DNA of 64,000 bases from Lysinibacillus sp. SGAir0095. Lineage in GTDB: Bacteria; Bacillota; Bacilli; Bacillales_A; Planococcaceae. Shown here piece by piece: positions 43,905 to 53,116 of the stretch. Both the position numbers and the translations under genes were made by a program. The notes below the pieces were generated by a model, which did no database searches, was not told the origin of the DNA, and saw nothing but the letters and a program-made list of their open reading frames with translations. Position 1 is the stretch's first letter. Each line of letters begins with the position of its first letter. Location of the stretch: the NCBI RefSeq assembly GCF_005491425.1, contig NZ_CP028083.1:1822001-1886000 (forward strand). Direction: 5' to 3'.

Positions 43905-45113
43905 GTGGTGAAGTTGAATATAATAAGGAAATATGGGCTGTTAATAGGGGGACTGGGGTTTTCAACCTTAGGAAACTGGATTTACCTTATTGCATTGAAC
44001 TTGTCTGTATGGCATTTGACACATTCCCCTGCAGCCGTTGCAGGAGTTTATATAGTAGGTCCTGTTGCACGTATACTAAGTAATTTAATTGCAGGAGCCA
44101 TTATCGACCGGAACAGCAAAAAACGAATTATGATTTCCGTAGATATAATTCGTGGAGTTATTGTATTTCTAATGCCTTTCTCTACATCCATTTGGGTGAT
44201 TTATTGTCTAATATTCTTGGTAAATATAGCGGGCAGTTTTTTTGGACCAAGTAGTACATATACCATTACGAAATTAGTTGCAGATCATGATAAACAAAGG
44301 TTCAACGCGTTGCTTAGTACCATCAATTCCGGTTCATTTATGGTAGGGCCAGCTTTAGCAGGAGGAATTATAGCTCTTAGTAATACAAGTGTAGCGATGT
44401 GGATCAACAGTTTCACTTTTTTTGTTTGTGCGTTGGCCATTTCCTTATTACCAAACTTTGAAGATGTTAAGAATGAAAAACGTGAAGTAATCAAGTTTCG
44501 AATTATTTTAGGTGATTTTAAAATTATTTGGTCGTATATAAGGCAGCAACGAGTGTTGCTTTACTTTTTAGTAATTTACAATTTTACATTAATGATTGCT
44601 TTTGCCCTTGATTCACAAGAAATGACGTTTATCAAAGATGTGCTAGGTGCAACCGATAGTAGTTATGGAGTAATTGTCAGTGTTGCTGGAATTGGTGCAA
44701 TTATAGGTGGCGTGCTGGCAACAGCACTCGTCGATAAACTATCACTGCGAACTTACATCGGGCTTGGATTTTTTCTTTCATTACTCGGTTACACAATATT
44801 TTATGCATCCAATACACTTTGGTTAGCTACATTTAGTTTTGTCACACTAGGAATCTTCATGGCATTTAGTAACACTGGATATGCCACAATTTATCAAAAA
44901 ACGATTCCTACTCCTATAATGGGCCGCTTCGGTAGTGCAATTAATCTTTTGCAGAGTATAGTCCAAGTGCTTTTAACCTTCTTATTAGGCGTATTAGCCG
45001 AATGGTTTTCATTACAAGTTGTATCAGTAAGTTTTGCAGCAATCGCTTTAATTTTAGCAACCTATTTGTATATACACATTTCTATCCATAAACATTCTCT
45101 TCAGCTGGATTGA
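43905..45113 (+). CDS. MFS transporter, macrolide-efflux-like (MFS_3)
   Basis: About 400 residues with 12 membrane helices. 'LGFSTLGNWIYLIALNLSVWHLTHSPAAVAGVYIVGPVARILSNLIAGAIIDRNSKKRIMISVD' is the MefA/MFS_3 type start with motif A. It probably exports a drug or small molecule, substrate unknown. The start may be GTG 43905, GTG 43908 or TTG 43914, with GAGGAG upstream. Single gene, without nearby regulator. Confidence 0.85.
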   Translation: MVKLNIIRKYGLLIGGLGFSTLGNWIYLIALNLSVWHLTHSPAAVAGVYIVGPVARILSNLIAGAIIDRNSKKRIMISVDIIRGVIVFLMPFSTSIWVIYCLIFLVNIAGSFFGPSSTYTITKLVADHDKQRFNALLSTINSGSFMVGPALAGGIIALSNTSVAMWINSFTFFVCALAISLLPNFEDVKNEKREVIKFRIILGDFKIIWSYIRQQRVLLYFLVIYNFTLMIAFALDSQEMTFIKDVLGATDSSYGVIVSVAGIGAIIGGVLATALVDKLSLRTYIGLGFFLSLLGYTIFYASNTLWLATFSFVTLGIFMAFSNTGYATIYQKTIPTPIMGRFGSAINLLQSIVQVLLTFLLGVLAEWFSLQVVSVSFAAIALILATYLYIHISIHKHSLQLD

Positions 45114-45275
45114 AGTTTGAGCTTGTAGAATAAGTCAATTCACCCATAGTTTCCAAGATTTTTGTGTTTCTTTCGGATTCCAGCCCGCCAAATATTTTAA
45201 GCGACAAAGGAGAGTGAGTTCCGCCATTAAAGTTAAAACATATATATAGTGTAAAACCTAACAGGAGAGAAATCC

Positions 45276-46523
45276 TTGGACAAACAAAACAGCAGATTCC
45301 GATGGGTAATCTTTGCTTCTGTCATTTTTGCCTATTTAATAATGGCGAGTCAACGAACGGCTCCAGGTCTGATAACCGATCAATTGATGAGTGATTTTAA
45401 TGTAACTGCCACGACGATTGGTTTACTGGCTAGTATACAATTTTTTGTTTATACGAGTCTGCAAATTCCGATGGGGATACTCGTTGACCGATATGGACCC
45501 AATTTTTTTCTAATTACTGGTGCACTCCTTACCGGTATAGGTACGGTCATTTATAGTCAAAGTACACATGAGATAGTGCTATTCCTTGCCAGAATACTTA
45601 CGGGTGTAGGCGATGCAACCATTTGGGTCAGTTTAGTATTAATTTTAAGCCAATGGTTTAATGCAAAGGAGTTTTCTCGGTTAATCGGTGTTGCTGGAAT
45701 GACGGGAAGCCTTGGTTTCCTAATAGCTACAGTGCCTTTCTCAGCATTAGTTGACTTGCTTGGTTGGAGGACATCCTTTTTATCGGTCGGTGTAATATTA
45801 TGTTCGATTGGGATTTTCCTTTATTTTGTACTCGTAAAAAAACCAAATCAAACAGTATTAAAAAAACATGAACGACAAAATGAAAGAACGAAGGATCAAT
45901 TGCGTAGAATTTTTTCAAGCAAGCAGGCATGGGCGTTATTTATGTGTCACTTTGGAGTGGTCGGTGGATATATAGGATTTATTGGTTCATGGGCAGTACC
46001 TTATGGAATGGATTTGTATGGCATCTCGCGACTTGATGCAAGCCAGCTCATTATGATCAGTCTGGTAGGAGCGCTTATTGGCGCACCACTAATTGGCTGG
46101 GTTTCAAGTAAGTTGGAAAAAATCAAACTGCCATATGTAGTTTTTCACATAATTATGTTGATGTGTTGGTCAACGTTTCTAATCTTTAAGGGACAGCCAC
46201 CCTTTGCATTACTCATCCTACTTTTTTTCATCATTGGTTTTGGGTTTGGCTCAAACTCATTAACTTTCTCTGCAGTTCGACTATCTTTTCCAATAAAAGA
46301 ATCTGGTCTGGTTTCGGGTTTTGCAAACACCGGCGGCTTTCTAAGTGCGGTACTTTTGCCAAGCATATTTGGGAAAGTACTAGATTTATTTCAATTCTCT
46401 TCAGGGAGTATAGGAGAAGCCTACTTTTACGGTTTTTTTACCCCAGTTCTATTCTCGCTAGTAGGTTTAATCGGTGTAATTTTACTTAAAGAAAATTGGC
46501 AGAATGCAAATCCTGGAGAATAG
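45276..46523 (+). CDS. MFS transporter
   Basis: 415 residues and 12 membrane helices: 'RWVIFASVIFAYLIMASQRTAPGLITDQLMSDFNVTATTIGLLASIQFFVYTSLQIPMGILVDRYGPNF' is the organic-anion or nitrate/hexuronate-like MFS pattern. 'LIGVAGMTGSLGFLIATVPFSALVDLLGWRTSF' follows. Substrate unknown. TTG start after AACAGGAGAG. It lies in a stretch of single-gene transcripts with no related regulator. Confidence 0.85.
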   Translation: MDKQNSRFRWVIFASVIFAYLIMASQRTAPGLITDQLMSDFNVTATTIGLLASIQFFVYTSLQIPMGILVDRYGPNFFLITGALLTGIGTVIYSQSTHEIVLFLARILTGVGDATIWVSLVLILSQWFNAKEFSRLIGVAGMTGSLGFLIATVPFSALVDLLGWRTSFLSVGVILCSIGIFLYFVLVKKPNQTVLKKHERQNERTKDQLRRIFSSKQAWALFMCHFGVVGGYIGFIGSWAVPYGMDLYGISRLDASQLIMISLVGALIGAPLIGWVSSKLEKIKLPYVVFHIIMLMCWSTFLIFKGQPPFALLILLFFIIGFGFGSNSLTFSAVRLSFPIKESGLVSGFANTGGFLSAVLLPSIFGKVLDLFQFSSGSIGEAYFYGFFTPVLFSLVGLIGVILLKENWQNANPGE

Positions 46524-46723
46524 CCATTAGTCCGAAAAGATGGAATTTTTTGTGATGAAAAGCTTATAACGGAGCGGTTTGATAAATCCATTCGAAATAT
46601 TAAAATAGGTAAAAATTTAATAAATGGGTGGAACTGTAAATTAGTTGGAAAGTCCTTCTTGCTACTTTAGAAGTTTCAATTTATGCTTATGGTAGATGCT
46701 AAGGAGCGAAAGGGGTCATTGGA

Positions 46724-47350
46724 ATGTTTAAGAATTTAGTAGGGAATGCAGTTGGAGATGCACTAGGGTTGAGCGATATCGGTCAGGTCATTAAGCCTGA
46801 AGATTATAATAAGACTGAATCAGATGATTTCATTTTGACAGAGGACGGCGAAAAGATTTTCTTCCTAATCAAATCTAAATCGGACGAATATTGCTTCACA
46901 AATATGGCTCTATTACATTTAGATGGTGATTCTGCTTTAAGCAAAAAACGTGTGTTAAAACGTTATGACTACTACAAGCACCAAATTGAAAATGTAATGT
47001 TAGAGACAGCTGGTACAATTGATCTTGATATAGAAATCAAATTCCAAATTGGGCATAACACGTTCTCAATCGATATTGCCAAGAAATTTGGAGTTGAGAT
47101 TGCAGACCTTTATAAATCGTTATTGGCCATTTCTAGAATTCAAGAAAAGAACGCTCGTTTAAATGATTTTGCAAAAGAATCAGTGTTAATTGCTCGTGAT
47201 GTGCATTACGGTACAAGAAATACCGATACACCAACAAACATTGAGTTCAACAAAATTGTAAACCTTGCAAATAATTGGCTAAAACAAACATATGATCAAA
47301 ACGAGAAAAAGGATTTCTCAGACGTTTTCCAAAAATATATTCAAAACTAA
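46724..47350 (+). CDS. yvbH: YvbH-like protein with bacterial PH domain
   Basis: 208 residues closely following the Bacillus YvbH pattern: 'NAVGDALGLSDIGQVIKPEDYNKTESDDFILTEDGEKIFFLIKSKSDEYCFTNMALLHLDGDSALSKKRVLKRYDYY' is the PH-like domain, and the C-terminal half ('LIARDVHYGTRN', 'FNKIVNLANNWLKQTY', 'DFSDVFQKYI') is the oligomerisation region. Cytosolic, function unknown. GGAGCGAAAGGGG precedes the ATG. Ends in a terminator at 47370. Confidence 0.85.
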   Translation: MFKNLVGNAVGDALGLSDIGQVIKPEDYNKTESDDFILTEDGEKIFFLIKSKSDEYCFTNMALLHLDGDSALSKKRVLKRYDYYKHQIENVMLETAGTIDLDIEIKFQIGHNTFSIDIAKKFGVEIADLYKSLLAISRIQEKNARLNDFAKESVLIARDVHYGTRNTDTPTNIEFNKIVNLANNWLKQTYDQNEKKDFSDVFQKYIQN

Positions 47351-47369
47351 TAGTAAGAAAAAATTTTCT

Positions 47370-47396
47370 GCGTTAATCCAATAGGATTGACGCTTT
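47370..47396 (+). terminator. Terminator of yvbH-like gene
   Basis: GCGTTAATCC pairs with GGATTGACGC over four bases, followed by TTTT. Confidence 0.8.
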
Positions 47397-47526
47397 TATA
47401 TTAATCTGGTTTGTCATAAGAAAAAATTATTGTAAATTATAAAATTTATAAATTATCATTATGAGGTGAATTTGTTTAATATTGGAAATGTAAATGGTGT
47501 TTAATTGTTGAAAGGAGAAATAGCCA

Positions 47527-47916
47527 ATGTCATTTATTTTCAAAGCAATTGATCATATTCAACTTGCGGCTCCCAAAGGTAGTGAGGGAGTGGCACGGAA
47601 TTTTTATAAGGATATATTAGGATTTATGGAAGTAGAAAAACCCGATGAATTGAAAAAACGAGGAGGAGTTTGGTTTTCGTTTGGCAATTACCAAATTCAT
47701 GTAGGCATAGAAGAACCCTTTACACCAGCAAAAAAAGCACACCCTGCATTTGAGGTAGAAAATATCGAGGCTTTAGAACAACACTTATCAAAAAATGATA
47801 TACACATTATTAAAGATGATAACCTACCAGGCGCTAAAAGATTTTATCTCCATGATCCATTTGGGAATCGTATAGAGGTATTAGAATGGTTGGAGGTTGA
47901 CTGTGGGGAGGAGTGA
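47527..47916 (+). CDS. VOC/glyoxalase-family protein
   Basis: 129 residues: the two-beta-alpha-beta-beta-beta-module VOC fold ('AIDHIQLAAPKGSEGVARNFYKDILGFMEVEKP', 'YLHDPFGNRIEVLEW'). Metal-ligand positions are a His in 'IDHIQL' and Glu in 'RIEVLEW'. Members include glyoxalase I, dioxygenases and fosfomycin/bleomycin-resistance proteins, and the substrate here is unknown. GAAAGGAG precedes the ATG. Followed by two small overlapping genes of unknown function. Confidence 0.82.
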   Translation: MSFIFKAIDHIQLAAPKGSEGVARNFYKDILGFMEVEKPDELKKRGGVWFSFGNYQIHVGIEEPFTPAKKAHPAFEVENIEALEQHLSKNDIHIIKDDNLPGAKRFYLHDPFGNRIEVLEWLEVDCGEE

Positions 47917-47934
47917 CTGAATAATAGCGAACAA

Positions 47935-48006
47935 ATGCCTTTAATTTATTGTGATCCAAAAGATATATCTTTAGATATTGAGAGGCAGATTAGAGGTTAC
48001 CAATGA
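47935..48006 (+). CDS. Possible 23-residue leader-type ORF
   Basis: MPLIYCDPKDISLDIERQIR... ends with a TGA that overlaps the start codon of the next gene (ATGA). No good ribosome binding site is seen, so it may be a coupling or leader peptide, or chance. Confidence 0.25.
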   Translation: MPLIYCDPKDISLDIERQIRGYQ

Positions 48007-48431
48007 ATATTACGGGTTTATCTAATAGGAAGCTTGTCATTCAACCCATGGATGGCCAGTTGTTTAGAAGATTAGGCTATGAAATAGCTAGAAAAGTTAA
48101 TGGCAAAGTACTTGAATGGTTGCCACCAAGATACCCGTTAAACTATTTTCGGCTAGTCTTATTAATAGACGGCAAAATAGTTTCAATCCTACTGCATGAA
48201 TATTTTCCTTATGCTGCAATTGTTTCTTATAAAGATGAACTTCAGATGAATTTTTACGATTACGAAGAAGTAGAGTTCGAATTAGCGCCATATTATACAG
48301 TACTAAAAGCCGCATTTTTGAATGAACCTTTTAATCCAAAAGCACATGATTTATCTGAGATAGAGTTAAGAAATGTAAAACACTGGCGTCCAAAGAATAA
48401 TGGTGAGGTTATTTTTAATTGCTGGGATTAG
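48003..48431 (+). CDS. Hypothetical 142-residue protein
   Basis: A soluble alpha/beta protein, 'GLSNRKLVIQPMDGQLFRRLGYEIARKVNGKVLEWLPPRYPLNYFRLVLLIDGKIVSILLHEYFPYAAIVSYKDELQMNFYDYEEVEFEL'. I do not recognise a named family. It ends in a polar 'HWRPKNNGEVIFNCWD'. The ATG follows TTAGAGGTT. It is followed by a convergent pentapeptide gene. Role unknown. Confidence 0.65.
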   Translation: MNITGLSNRKLVIQPMDGQLFRRLGYEIARKVNGKVLEWLPPRYPLNYFRLVLLIDGKIVSILLHEYFPYAAIVSYKDELQMNFYDYEEVEFELAPYYTVLKAAFLNEPFNPKAHDLSEIELRNVKHWRPKNNGEVIFNCWD

Positions 48432-48490
48432 GGATTAGTGCCCAGCAATACTCAGCTTACTAGACAATTTTTTGAAAGCTATGATTTGTA

Positions 48491-49126
48491 CTATTCTTTA
48501 ATAACCAGTCCTAAAAGTGCTGCAAATTGAATGGCCTGATTAGCTGATACCTGGCATCCTTTTAAATTGGGAATTGAAACATTCAACTCGTTAAAGGTTG
48601 AAGTACTTAGATCAATCCCTTTAAGCGAAGTTTCTTCAAAATTCGCTCCATCTATATTGCAACATAGAAGTTCGATATTTTTTAATTTACAATCATAGAA
48701 ATCAGTGTTTTTTAATAAAGAATTATTGAAAATCACTTTTTCAAGTTTTGAGTTTCCAAACATTGATAAGTTTAGAACCGAATCCTCAAATTGGACATTC
48801 CCAAACCGTGATTCAGTAAAATTAACGCCTAAAAGCTTGCAATCTACAAATCTTACTCGATAAATAGTAGATTTGCTTAAATTTGCATTCGAAAAATCAC
48901 ATTTTTCAAAATAGACATCTGTTAAATCCATTTTTTCAAAATCAGTATTGTTGAAACGACAATTTTTAAGGTTCATTTGAGATAATCTAACTCGATGAAC
49001 TTCTTCATTTTCAAAATTTGCATGCTGTATTTCGCAAAATTCTAATTCGGGATCTTCTTCGTGAAATATCTCCTGGAAATTTCTAATCGTTAAATCAGCT
49101 GGAATTTTTGGGGAATCGATTTTCAT
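48491..49126 (-). CDS. Pentapeptide-repeat protein
   Basis: 211 residues made largely of A(D/N)LXX-type repeats seen as 'FNNTDFEKMDLTDVYFEKCDFSNANLSKSTIYRVRFVDCKLLGVNFTES', which fold as a right-handed beta-helix. The end 'GCQVSANQAIQFAALLGLVIKE' resembles the C-terminal cap of Qnr/McbG-like proteins, but a gyrase-protection role is not shown. ATG at 49126 is set by GGTGGAGGA on the minus strand. Cytosolic. Confidence 0.85.
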   Translation of the reverse strand: MKIDSPKIPADLTIRNFQEIFHEEDPELEFCEIQHANFENEEVHRVRLSQMNLKNCRFNNTDFEKMDLTDVYFEKCDFSNANLSKSTIYRVRFVDCKLLGVNFTESRFGNVQFEDSVLNLSMFGNSKLEKVIFNNSLLKNTDFYDCKLKNIELLCCNIDGANFEETSLKGIDLSTSTFNELNVSIPNLKGCQVSANQAIQFAALLGLVIKE

Positions 49127-49289
49127 ATACAGTCCTCCACCATGTTTTGTAGTTTGTGAATCCAAATTTCTTTTCTTACTATAACACTTGATCGATTTAA
49201 ACTAAAAGGATGCAATCAGAGATTTTTGGGAATAAAGCTAGAATTAGATAGAAATTGGTTGATAACATGAAAATTAGGGGGAGAAATGA

Positions 49290-49469
49290 TTGGAATTTTT
49301 TATATTTATTGTACCGACAATCTTTTCGATACTATGGTTTTATAATTTAGTGCAACTGATCGAAAAAGTGAAAGAAGGAAAAGGTTATCATAATCAGAAA
49401 ATTCTTGGTTGCGCATGGAGCGCTGGTTTCACGGTTTCTCTTATTTATTCATTAATGGGGTTTTTATAA
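49290..49469 (+). CDS. 59-residue membrane protein
   Basis: A short gene from TTG 49290, with GGGGGAG eight bases upstream. It contains two hydrophobic helices ('FFIFIVPTIFSILWFYNLV', 'SAGFTVSLIYSLMGFL') separated by a charged loop. It ends directly before a terminator, so it has the full layout of a gene. Function unknown. Confidence 0.6.
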   Translation: MEFFIFIVPTIFSILWFYNLVQLIEKVKEGKGYHNQKILGCAWSAGFTVSLIYSLMGFL

Positions 49470-49477
49470 AGCTGAAA

Positions 49478-49508
49478 AAGGTATTCGAGTCTTATAGGCG
49501 AATACCTT
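49478..49508. terminator. Terminator between small membrane gene and CotF-like genes
   Basis: AAGGTATTCG pairs with CGAATACCTT. Confidence 0.75.
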
Positions 49509-49522
49509 AAATATAATTTGTA

Positions 49523-49816
49523 TCAAAATTGATTATCTGGATGCAGGTTATTTTGCATCAGTTCCTGTACATTACCGATCTGATCCTTTGTGGCTAGTTC
49601 TGTTTTATACCAGCCTTTGTTGTTCATAATCTCAAAAAGCTCATATTGATTTGAACTTGCATTTTCAAAGCAATCTTCATAAATTTCTCGAAGTTCATGA
49701 TGTGTCGTTTCTAGTAAAGTATAGCTGATACTACGACAGCGGCCTTTTTCTAGCTCTAAACAAAGCTGAAGCATTTCACGGTCTGTTAATCCACGTCCTG
49801 CGATATTATTTGGCAT
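49523..49816 (-). CDS. CotF-family spore coat protein
   Basis: 97 residues, helical, 'LTDREMLQLCLELEKGRCRSISYTLLETTHHELREIYEDCFENASSNQYELFEIMNNKGWYKTELATKDQI': the MNxKGWY motif and length match the C-terminal half of CotF-type coat proteins. It likely resides in the spore coat and is made by the mother cell. Twelve bases separate it from the upstream CotF-like gene on the same strand, so the two are probably co-transcribed. Confidence 0.82.
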   Translation of the reverse strand: MPNNIAGRGLTDREMLQLCLELEKGRCRSISYTLLETTHHELREIYEDCFENASSNQYELFEIMNNKGWYKTELATKDQIGNVQELMQNNLHPDNQF

Positions 49817-49828
49817 TATATCACCCTT

Positions 49829-50035
49829 TTAATTTTGAATATTCTTTGTTCTATTAAAGTATTGAGAAAGTTTAGCGATTTTAAGTTGGTGTTTTTCTGC
49901 CATTTCTTCTAGAGTTTTTCTCAGCTCCTGGTCGTTACATTGTGAAGCACACCAATTCATTGTTTTTGCGGTAATTTCTTCTGCACGGATTTCGTCTTCA
50001 ATAAATGCCAATTCCTTCAGTGTAAGGACGGTCAT
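49829..50035 (-). CDS. Small helical protein paired with CotF-like gene
   Basis: 68 residues from an ATG set by GGAGGTGA on the minus strand. The longer upstream start is rejected. The helical sequence 'LTLKELAFIEDEIRAEEITAKTMNWCASQCNDQELRKTLEEMAEKHQLKIAKLSQYF' resembles the N-terminal half of CotF/ferritin-like spore proteins. Together with the next gene it may be a split CotF. Probably spore-associated. Confidence 0.7.
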   Translation of the reverse strand: MTVLTLKELAFIEDEIRAEEITAKTMNWCASQCNDQELRKTLEEMAEKHQLKIAKLSQYFNRTKNIQN

Positions 50036-50151
50036 CTTATTCACCTCCGAACAATTAAATTTAACGTTAGTATTGTGTACATAAAGCAATTTTATCCATT
50101 ACAAAGAAGTTACTTGAAATTAATTTTTACAACAGGTAAGGAGGCTTTTTA

Positions 50152-50703
50152 ATGATTTACAATGAACAAAATAAAACAATTACTACAAAGCGATTACTAC
50201 TTAGGTTATTTCAAAAAACAGACGCGGCTGTAGTTGCTAAACTATGCAATAATTATAATATTTATAAAAATACTTTGTATCTACCTTATCCATATTCCAA
50301 GGAGCACGCGTTAACTTGGATTGAACATCATCAAGATAATTTTGAGGAGAATCGTTCGTATGAGTTAGCGCTTACAGATAAGAAAAGTGGCGAATTATAT
50401 GGAGCAATAGCACTTTCGAACAATCCAAAATTCCAACAAGGGGAACTCGCCTATTGGGTTGGGGAAGAGTATTGGGGAAATGGAATTGCTACAGAAGCTG
50501 CTCAAGCAATGCTCCAATTTGCTTTTGATGAAAAGCAATATCATAAGGTTTTTGCGCGTTACTTCGGTTCAAATCCAGCCTCAGGAAAAGTAATGCAAAA
50601 AATAGGCATGAAAAAAGAAGGCATCCTAATCGATCATGTGAAAAAAGATGATCATTTTGAAGATTTAGCCTATTACGGGATTGTAAATTCGTTAAGTAAA
50701 TAA
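50152..50703 (+). CDS. GNAT N-acetyltransferase (RimJ/RimL-like)
   Basis: 183 residues: 'TITTKRLLLRLFQKTDAAVVAKLCNNYNIYKNTLYLPYPYSKEHALTWIEHH' and the acetyl-CoA motif 'ELAYWVGEEYWGNGIATEAAQAMLQFAFDEKQYHKVFARYFGSNPASGKVMQKIGMKKEG'. This is the RimJ/RimL group that modifies N-termini or small amines, and the substrate is unknown. A GGAGGC site precedes the ATG, and a terminator follows. Confidence 0.88.
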   Translation: MIYNEQNKTITTKRLLLRLFQKTDAAVVAKLCNNYNIYKNTLYLPYPYSKEHALTWIEHHQDNFEENRSYELALTDKKSGELYGAIALSNNPKFQQGELAYWVGEEYWGNGIATEAAQAMLQFAFDEKQYHKVFARYFGSNPASGKVMQKIGMKKEGILIDHVKKDDHFEDLAYYGIVNSLSK

Positions 50704-50718
50704 TTGAGGAAGTTTGGT

Positions 50719-50756
50719 AGCGTTAATCCTTGACAAGGATTAGACGCTTTTTTTTG
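50719..50756 (+). terminator. Terminator of GNAT gene
   Basis: AGCGTTAATCCTTG pairs with CAAGGATTAGACGCT, followed by T8. Confidence 0.85.
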
Positions 50757-50977
50757 TTTGTTATTGAAGGATGCTCAAAGACACATTCTAAAGAGACAAG
50801 AAAAATTTGCCCAATACAAACATTATCTGAACAAAATTTCAAAAAAAGACATATCTCCAATGCCGATATTCGTTCAAGTAAAAATCAACTTAGTGCAAGC
50901 TGACTCAAAACCCTTCAAATGCATAAACTTTTTACCGCCGCTCATAATAATGAGGATTTAAAGGGAGGTGGTTTTTG

Positions 50978-52342
50978 ATGGAAATTCCAGCACGTGCAGG
51001 AGGGAAAAGTGAGAAAAACGGTGGGGGCAAGTTAAAATGGTGGCAACTCTCCCTAATTGGCGTTGGCTGTACCATCGGAACAGGTTATTTTCTTGGTTCT
51101 GGTATCGGTATTTCAAAAACAGGTCCTTCAATAATCCTCTCATTTATCCTTGCGGGACTTACAGCAATGATTGTTTCTGAGCAACTCGGAAAAATGTTTA
51201 TACAGGATCCACAAAAAGGGTCATTTCGTTCTTATACTAAAAAAGCTTTTGGCAGATGGGCTGGATTTAGTAGTGGTTGGGTTTATTGGTTTTCAGAAAT
51301 GCTGATTTCCGGAAGTCAATTAACAGCACTTTCTATTTTAACCCGTTTCTGGTTCCCTAATATACCCATTTGGATTTTGGCTTCAATTTATGCTGTTCTA
51401 GGAATTATCGTTGTTTTAATAGGTACAAAAGGTTTTGAAAAAACAGAAAACATTTTCGCAGTCATGAAAGTGGCCGCTATTTTTATGTTTATTATTATTG
51501 CGATTCTAGTTCTATTTGGATTTTTCGGTGGAAATCGGGATGATTTTAATGTACCTAATACTGCAAATGAATTTTTCGTGAATGGTGTGATCGGTTTATG
51601 GTCATCCCTTATATTTGGCTTCTATGCTTTTGGTGGAATCGAAATTATGGGAATTTTATCAGTAAGACTGCAACAAAAAAAAGAAGTCATAAAGGCAACT
51701 ACAGTGATGCTGATCATATTAACGTCAATCTATCTAATATCGATTATTTTAGCTTCAGGATTTGTTGCATATGATCAATTCAATGCAGAAGAAAGTCCAT
51801 TTGTGATTTCCCTTGCAAACTATAATTTAGCCTTTTTTCCCTATGTATTTAATGCAGGAGTAGTAATAGCCGGCTTTTCTACAATGGCTGCATCCCTCTT
51901 TGCAGTGACGAGCATGTTGGTAACGATGGCAGAGGAAGGGGATGCCCCAAAAGTATTTGCCAAGAAAAGTAAACTTAAAGTTCCACCATCTGCTTTAGCA
52001 CTAACCATTTCGGTCTTAGTGATTTCGATTATCGTTTCTAGAATCGTGCCGGATCGTGTATACGAATATATTACAACAGCAGCAGGGTTGATGCTTATCT
52101 ATAATTGGTTTTTCATTCTGATTTCATTCCCTAGACTCATAAAAGCAACTAAATTTGATCATATAAAGCGATTTTTAGCTATGCTGCTCATTCTACTTGC
52201 TATAAGCGGTACTATTCTAGATAAAGCAAATCGTATGGGTTTTTTTGTAAGTGTCTTATTCATTGCAATCATTATTATCGTCATCCTATTTATGCGTAAA
52301 GGGAAGAAAAAGGAGAAAAACGAACTTCCATGTGGATATTAG
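50978..52342 (+). CDS. APC-family amino acid permease
   Basis: 454 residues with 12 membrane helices. 'WWQLSLIGVGCTIGTGYFLGSGIGISKTGPSIILSFILAGLTAMIVSEQLGKM' is the conserved N-terminal GTG-containing helix of amino-acid/polyamine/organocation permeases, and the 'FSSGWVYWFSEMLISGSQL' segment follows. GGGAGGTGG lies before ATG 50978. The likely substrate is an amino acid, which one is unclear. A LysE exporter converges from downstream, so the region carries both import and export of amino acids. Confidence 0.88.
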   Translation: MEIPARAGGKSEKNGGGKLKWWQLSLIGVGCTIGTGYFLGSGIGISKTGPSIILSFILAGLTAMIVSEQLGKMFIQDPQKGSFRSYTKKAFGRWAGFSSGWVYWFSEMLISGSQLTALSILTRFWFPNIPIWILASIYAVLGIIVVLIGTKGFEKTENIFAVMKVAAIFMFIIIAILVLFGFFGGNRDDFNVPNTANEFFVNGVIGLWSSLIFGFYAFGGIEIMGILSVRLQQKKEVIKATTVMLIILTSIYLISIILASGFVAYDQFNAEESPFVISLANYNLAFFPYVFNAGVVIAGFSTMAASLFAVTSMLVTMAEEGDAPKVFAKKSKLKVPPSALALTISVLVISIIVSRIVPDRVYEYITTAAGLMLIYNWFFILISFPRLIKATKFDHIKRFLAMLLILLAISGTILDKANRMGFFVSVLFIAIIIIVILFMRKGKKKEKNELPCGY

Positions 52343-52374
52343 GTTTCTATAAGAGATTTGGCTTCATATGTATT

Positions 52375-53001
52375 TTAGAGAAATAGTAATTTAAAGGCTT
52401 GAACACCAAAATACACACCAAATCCGATAAGGGAAAGACCTGAAATGGCCGAAATAACGCCGAGAAGCTTGGCAGTCAATATTTTCTTGAAGCTACTGGA
52501 GATAAATGCCATAGTTACATCCCAAATAAATAGCCCAACGAAAATAGCGGCGCTATATAAAATAACGTGGTCAAGATCATTGTTAGTAACTGTTTTGGCA
52601 AGGACAGAACCGAAAATACCTAGCCAGAACATCATCGATAGAGGGTTTGAAATGGAAAGTAAAAAACCATTAAAAAATGATTTTTTTAGTGAATTTCCTT
52701 TGATTTTATTCATTTTAATTTCTTTTCCTGCATTCACAATGCTGTCGACACCTGTAAAAATCAGTACAAAACAACCGAAGGACCATAGTAATGTTTGCAT
52801 AAATGGTGTTTCAAGAAAGTGAAATACACCTAGATATACAATGGCCATATAAACAGCATCGGCTAACATTGCGCCTAATCCTACTAGCCATGCATGTCCA
52901 AAGCCACCATAAATACCCTTCGTAATCTGCGCAGCGTTTACTGGACCAATTGGAGCAGCAAGTGAAATTCCCAGTATTACGTAACCCAAAAAAGCACTCA
53001 T
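52375..53001 (-). CDS. LysE-family amino acid exporter
   Basis: 208 residues with six membrane helices. 'GYVILGISLAAPIGPVNAAQITKGIYGGFGHAWLVGLGAMLADAVYMAIVYLG' is the LysE/RhtB-type N-terminal motif (APIGP), and 'SISNPLSMMFWLGIFGSVLA' is the second conserved segment (NP). It exports an amino acid or related metabolite. Convergent with the APC permease. No LysG-type regulator is adjacent. Confidence 0.9.
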   Translation of the reverse strand: MSAFLGYVILGISLAAPIGPVNAAQITKGIYGGFGHAWLVGLGAMLADAVYMAIVYLGVFHFLETPFMQTLLWSFGCFVLIFTGVDSIVNAGKEIKMNKIKGNSLKKSFFNGFLLSISNPLSMMFWLGIFGSVLAKTVTNNDLDHVILYSAAIFVGLFIWDVTMAFISSSFKKILTAKLLGVISAISGLSLIGFGVYFGVQAFKLLFL

Positions 53002-53116
53002 TTCAAAACTCCTTTAGAAACTAAAAATGGTTTGTACCATCTTATTCGTTTTGGAGAAGAAGTAGGACAACTATTCTATACTTTTATAGCCTAAATACTT
53101 TTAAGGAGTACGATCA

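Noticed and set aside
50758-50961. Open frame of 67 codons upstream of the APC permease
   Set aside because: It begins inside the previous terminator, lacks a ribosome binding site and has a composition like translated non-coding sequence.
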